Assembly: GCF_008386505.1 (NCBI RefSeq) | Contig: NZ_VUNZ01000006.1 | Location: 92,776 to 156,775, forward strand | Direction: 5' to 3' | DNA length: 64,000 nucleotides | DNA from: Chryseobacterium sediminis | GTDB lineage: Bacteria > Bacteroidota > Bacteroidia > Flavobacteriales > Weeksellaceae | In this document: positions 60,799 through 64,000 of the stretch, piece after piece | How the letters are laid out: the number at the start of each line of letters is the position of its first letter | Numbering within the stretch: the first letter of the stretch is position 1 | Notes under the pieces: model-generated | The model's database searches: none | What the model was told of the DNA's origin: nothing | What the model saw: the letters and a program-made list of their open reading frames with translations, nothing else | Made by a program: the position numbers and the translations under genes

Positions 60799-61931
60799 AA
60801 ATTTTAAAATCGTTTTTAATATTGGGTCTGTCAACCTTTTCTATTATTTGTTGTTCTCAGAAAAAAGATAAGGTTACAGTTGATAAATCATTAATACTAA
60901 CTCAGAATATTGCTGTTCAGACCAATGATTTTTTCAAAATCGAAACAATTCTTCCAAAAGGATATGTGAAAGATGGATCGGTAGACTATACAGCATATAT
61001 TCAAAAAGCTATTGACGGGAATAAAAAAGTCATAATGCCGGACTTTCCATTAATGACAACTGGGGTTTTTGCACAATCAAACTCACAAATATATTTTCAG
61101 AAAAATTCTTCTTTGGTACTAAAGCCTACAGCTGATGTAAGATATCAGATTATAAGTTTACATGGAGTTGAAAATGTTAAAATCTATAATCCTACATTAA
61201 TAGGCGATCGTGATAAGCATTTGGGCTCTAAAGGTGAATGGGGATTTGGTATTGATATCAGAAGCTCAAGAAATATAGACATTTTTAATGTCAATATCTC
61301 GGATTGCTGGGGAGACGGGATTGTGGTGGTAAAGACCATGAGAAATATCAGAGCTGGTATTGCTAAAGAAACATTATTTGCAACAGAGAATATAAATATT
61401 ATAGGTGGAATTATAAATAATGTAAGAAGAAATGGAATAACAATTGCAGGAGGTAAAGATGTACTGATAAAAAATCTGTTAATTACAAACATTAATGGAA
61501 CGAATCCTATGGCAGGAATTGATATTGAGCCGGATGATAGTTCTAATATATTAGAAAATATTAATATTGAAAATGTTAAGATAAATAATGCAAACGTAGG
61601 TATAGATTTACATTTAGGACAATATGGTAATCAGAATATATCAAAATCTGTCACCATTTCCTGTAACAATATCTCAGTTGAAAATGCCAATGGAGGAATT
61701 TATATAGCTGGATACAAAACTAAACCTAATATTAAGGAAATGACAGGTTATTTTAAAGTAGATAATTTAGCTACCAATAATGTGACAAAACCTTTTGAAA
61801 AAAGAGATCAGTTTGGATTATATCCAATGATTCAGATGAACAATTATAAGTTTAATGTCAATAATAAAATTGATAGTTCTAAAGAATCACTTTTAAAGAA
61901 TGTTAAAGATAATAGTAAATTAAAATATTAA
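60795..61931 (+). CDS. Right-handed beta-helix lipoprotein, pectate-lyase-like
   Basis: 378 residues. A lipoprotein-type signal with two adjacent Cys in TFSIICCSQKK, then repeated beta-helix turns: YQIISLHGVENVKIYNPTL, SSRNIDIFNVNISDCWGDG, NINIIGGIINNVRRNGITIA and ENINIENVKINNANVGIDLH. This is a parallel beta-helix like that of pectate lyases, glycosidases GH28 and alginate epimerases. The acid residues needed for cleavage are not obvious. It might trim, modify or bind the polymer during export. It overlaps the ligase-like gene by four bases. Confidence 0.8.
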   Translation: MKILKSFLILGLSTFSIICCSQKKDKVTVDKSLILTQNIAVQTNDFFKIETILPKGYVKDGSVDYTAYIQKAIDGNKKVIMPDFPLMTTGVFAQSNSQIYFQKNSSLVLKPTADVRYQIISLHGVENVKIYNPTLIGDRDKHLGSKGEWGFGIDIRSSRNIDIFNVNISDCWGDGIVVVKTMRNIRAGIAKETLFATENINIIGGIINNVRRNGITIAGGKDVLIKNLLITNINGTNPMAGIDIEPDDSSNILENINIENVKINNANVGIDLHLGQYGNQNISKSVTISCNNISVENANGGIYIAGYKTKPNIKEMTGYFKVDNLATNNVTKPFEKRDQFGLYPMIQMNNYKFNVNNKIDSSKESLLKNVKDNSKLKY

Positions 61932-62312
61932 TGAAATCATCTAATCAGATTAAAATTAAGTAGAATAGATGACACACGGTATTCAATACCAATAAACAGC
62001 TGGCAAGATCAACGATGAGTTCGCGCAGGTTGGTTTTCGCTGAAAGCTGTTAACTCTCAAAAAACACTTAAGATCACCGGGAAATTAATGATTTCCAGGA
62101 CAGTAATGATGCATTGTTAATCCAAACTAAGTTTCTGTTTTAATGAAGTTGGATTAGTACGGCTCATAAAATATTATATTGTATTTTTAAAAATCACAAA
62201 TTTGTGAATTGTAAATAAATGAGTAAAAAAATAACAACACACAAAAGATTTATGAAAAATTTATTGATTAGTTCTAAATTTATAGAAATAATAATAAAAA
62301 AAATGGAAGAAG
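61932..62312 (+). other. 381-base intergenic region with several hairpins, possible structured RNA or remnant
   Basis: No gene is seen. Inverted repeats are AACAGCT (61995-62001) with AGCTGTT (62045-62051), GGAAAT (62080-62085) with ATTTCC (62091-62096), and TAATCCAA (62118-62125) with TTGGATTA (62149-62156). The first 160 bases are less AT-rich than the surrounding cluster. The leader may hold a promoter for the last glycosyltransferase gene, but no exact TAnnTTTG was found. Confidence 0.45.
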
Positions 62313-63488
62313 TTGAAAACTAAATTGATACGGATTACAACAGTGCCTCTTTCTTTAAAGATTCTACTGAAAGGGCAGCATCGGTTTATGTCAGAACATT
62401 TTGATGTAATAGGCGTTTCATCACCAGGTAAGGAGCTGGATGAGGTGAAAAAAGATGAAGAAATAGACGTAATAGCGATTGATATGTCCCGTAAGATTAC
62501 TCCTATTAAAGACATCAAATCTTTATGGAGTACTTATCGGTTTTTGAGAAGGGAGAAACCACAAATTGTTCATACCCATACTCCTAAAGCGGGTATTGTA
62601 GGGATGTTGGCGGCAAGAATGGCAGGAGTTCCTCATAGGCTGCATACAGTAGCAGGTTTACCATTGATGGAGGTAACAGGTGTGAAACGTCAGGTTCTAG
62701 ATTTTGTTGAAAAATTAACCTATGCTTCTGCAACCCAGGTATACCCCAACTCAAAAGGGCTGTCTGATTTTATCATTAAGCACAAATATACAGATAAATA
62801 CAAGCTTAAAGTAATCGGAAATGGTTCATCAAACGGAATTGATACCTCATTCTTTTCGCCCGAACAAGTTTCAGAAGATCAGAAAACTCTTCTAAAAAAT
62901 CAATTGAAAATAGAAGATACGGATTTTGTTTTTGTGTTTGTAGGACGTTTGGTAGGAGACAAGGGAATTAATGAATTGATAAAAGCTTTCTCGGCTTTAA
63001 ATAAACAAGAAAATCAGCAGCGTTCAAAATTATTACTGGTAGGTTCTCTGGAACAGGAACTGGATCCGTTATTTCCAGATACATTAAATGAAATAGAAAA
63101 TAACCCGGATATTATCTCTGTAGGTTTTCAGAAAGATGTTCGTCCTTATTTTGCGATTTCTGATGCACTGGTTTTTCCTAGTTATCGTGAAGGTTTCCCT
63201 AATGTAGTAATGCAGGCCGGAGCAATGGAATTACCAAGTATCGTTTCTGATATCAATGGATGTAATGAAATCATTGTAGAAAATGAGAACGGAGTTATTG
63301 TTCCTGTAAAAGACAGTGAAAGCCTTAGAGAAGAAATGGAGAAAATGCTCTCAGACAAAGAGTATTATCAGAGATTAAAAACGAATGCACGACCGATGAT
63401 TGAAGACCGATTTGAGCAGTTTGTGCTTTGGAACGCCATATTAAGCGAATATAAAAAATTGATCAAAGAAAGAGAATTTCGTGCTTAA
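62313..63488 (+). CDS. Glycosyltransferase family 4
   Basis: 391 residues. The start is TTG 62313 (MKTKLIRITTVPLSLKILLK), with an ATGGAAGAAG just before it; the ATG there is in another frame and gives a short peptide. GT-B fold with HTHTPKAGIVGMLAARMAG, VFVGRLVGDKGINELIKAF, and the nucleotide-sugar site FPSYREGFPNVVMQAGAMEL. It is the last gene of the visible cluster, separated by a 381-base gap. In many Bacteroidota clusters this gene is followed by the initiating sugar transferase, but here it is followed by a 450-base non-coding region and tRNA-Asp. Confidence 0.9.
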   Translation: MKTKLIRITTVPLSLKILLKGQHRFMSEHFDVIGVSSPGKELDEVKKDEEIDVIAIDMSRKITPIKDIKSLWSTYRFLRREKPQIVHTHTPKAGIVGMLAARMAGVPHRLHTVAGLPLMEVTGVKRQVLDFVEKLTYASATQVYPNSKGLSDFIIKHKYTDKYKLKVIGNGSSNGIDTSFFSPEQVSEDQKTLLKNQLKIEDTDFVFVFVGRLVGDKGINELIKAFSALNKQENQQRSKLLLVGSLEQELDPLFPDTLNEIENNPDIISVGFQKDVRPYFAISDALVFPSYREGFPNVVMQAGAMELPSIVSDINGCNEIIVENENGVIVPVKDSESLREEMEKMLSDKEYYQRLKTNARPMIEDRFEQFVLWNAILSEYKKLIKEREFRA

Positions 63489-63743
63489 TATTAAATAAAG
63501 TGCGTAGTACTTTAAGTTATATTTAAAAATGCCCGAATAGGTGGATTTATCATCTTAGAATTGGATATTAAAATAAATATTTCTACATAATAAGAATGTT
63601 GATTTTGTGTGTGTTTTATAATTGACTTTTTATATGTTCTAAGTATAATCTGTTAAAAGGGTTCTTAGAGTAGTTATATCTGAAATTTTTATATTTGAAA
63701 ATGTGTGTTTTACAAATAGCTTTAAAGAAAAGGAATAGGTTCC
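63489..63743 (+). other. AT-rich non-coding region after the polysaccharide cluster
   Basis: About 255 bases before the tRNA promoter. No gene, terminator or repeat was recognised here. Confidence 0.5.
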
Positions 63744-63774
63744 TTTGGAAAAACTAAAAAAAGCTATATATTTG
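63744..63774 (+). promoter_or_regulatory. Promoter upstream of the fifth tRNA-Asp
   Basis: TTTG (63744-63747), a 19-base spacer and TATATTTG (63767-63774) match the consensus exactly. The tRNA starts 160 bases downstream, with degraded tRNA-array DNA in between. Confidence 0.75.
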
Positions 63775-63887
63775 CACCAGTTAAAAACAAACGCTCTCAG
63801 ATTGTTTATTAAAAGTGATTTATTGGTCGCTTACAAAATAAGAGAGTAGTGCAAAGCAGATGGATAGGACTTTCCTGAAAATCAGAA

Positions 63888-63934
63888 GTTCCACCCGGAT
63901 TGCAAAAGTTTTGTCAATTTACCTTAAAAAAATT
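63888..63934 (+). pseudogene. Remnant of the 3' end of a tRNA-Asp plus its array spacer
   Basis: GTTCCACCCGGATTG (63888-63902) resembles the T-arm and acceptor end of tRNA-Asp (GTTCGAG..CCGGATCG), and the next 32 bases match the array spacer at 35742-35773 with two differences (CAAAAGTTTTGTCAATTTAC and an A-rich run). It suggests that a tandem copy was lost here. Confidence 0.65.
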
Positions 63935-64000
63935 GATCCGGTAGTTCAGCTGGTTAGAATGCCGCCCTGTCACGGCGGAGGTCGCGGGTTCGAGTCCCGT
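63935..64000 (+). tRNA. tRNA-Asp (GTC), fifth copy, cut by the window end
   Basis: 66 bases identical to the other tRNA-Asp copies through the T-arm; the last 8 bases of the 74 lie beyond the window. Confidence 0.93.

Noticed and set aside
1..64000. rRNA operons, CRISPR arrays, integrase-bearing prophage
   Set aside because: No rRNA segments, no short regularly spaced repeats, and no integrase, terminase or capsid genes were recognised in the window.

Overview
The window looks like chromosome of a flavobacterium of the Chryseobacterium/Elizabethkingia type (family Weeksellaceae). The evidence is AT-rich DNA, promoters of the Bacteroidota form TTTG-N19/20-TAnnTTTG, T9SS type A sorting, GSCFA, DUF4269, DUF5683 and WbqC families, a very long LepB, and the order parA-parB-DUF5683-dapB-lepB-wbqC. 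Family names come from motif and architecture recognition only; no database search was run.

Left part (1-35.5 kb): mostly core genes. It starts with the 3' part of a PiT phosphate transporter, a polyprenyl diphosphate synthase and a GSCFA-DUF4269-TatD-membrane protein operon. A minus-strand block follows: DEAD-box helicase, outer-membrane barrel, DUF6438 lipoprotein, obgE and adk. A T9SS-secreted LamG protein separates adk from hpt. Next come an ABC-F ATPase, a HEAT-repeat protein, a P-loop kinase-like protein and a lipase. A small AT-rich cassette (HEPN-like protein plus a frameshifted DUF4393/Abi-alpha gene) sits just before purA. After purA come TonB, ParAB, DUF5683, DapB, LepB, WbqC, a subtilase, a lipocalin-like lipoprotein and an OmpA lipoprotein. 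A four-gene operon resembling the mycobacterial polyprenyl-phospho-arabinose pathway (UbiA-type DPPR synthase, DprE1, DprE2, HAD phosphatase) follows, then PrcB-like lipoprotein, cysteine desulfurase and thioredoxin.

Right part (35.6-64 kb): accessory DNA punctuated by identical tRNA-Asp(GTC) genes, three in tandem at 35.7-35.95 kb, one at 44.46 kb and one cut by the window end at 63.94 kb. The first interval (36.0-44.4 kb) holds a frameshifted TPR-LuxR regulator, an XRE repressor, a decaying tandem family of secreted adhesin-like genes, a pair of HTH/transposase-like genes with a duplicated tail, and a C1q-like secreted protein. The second interval (44.8-63.5 kb) is a capsule/O-polysaccharide cluster, all on the plus strand, of the Wza/Wzc/Wzx/Wzy type. 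It has genes for UDP-GlcNAc 4-epimerisation, C6 oxidation and 2-epimerisation, plus glycosyltransferases, pyruvyl- and acyl-modification genes, a PaaK/CapK-like ligase and a beta-helix lipoprotein. No initiating sugar-phosphate transferase is visible in it.

The strongest candidates for something new are the HEPN/DUF4393 cassette, the DprE-like lipid-sugar operon in a Gram-negative, the tRNA-Asp-bounded modules, and the birth-and-death array of secreted proteins. No CRISPR array, rRNA or complete insertion sequence was seen.
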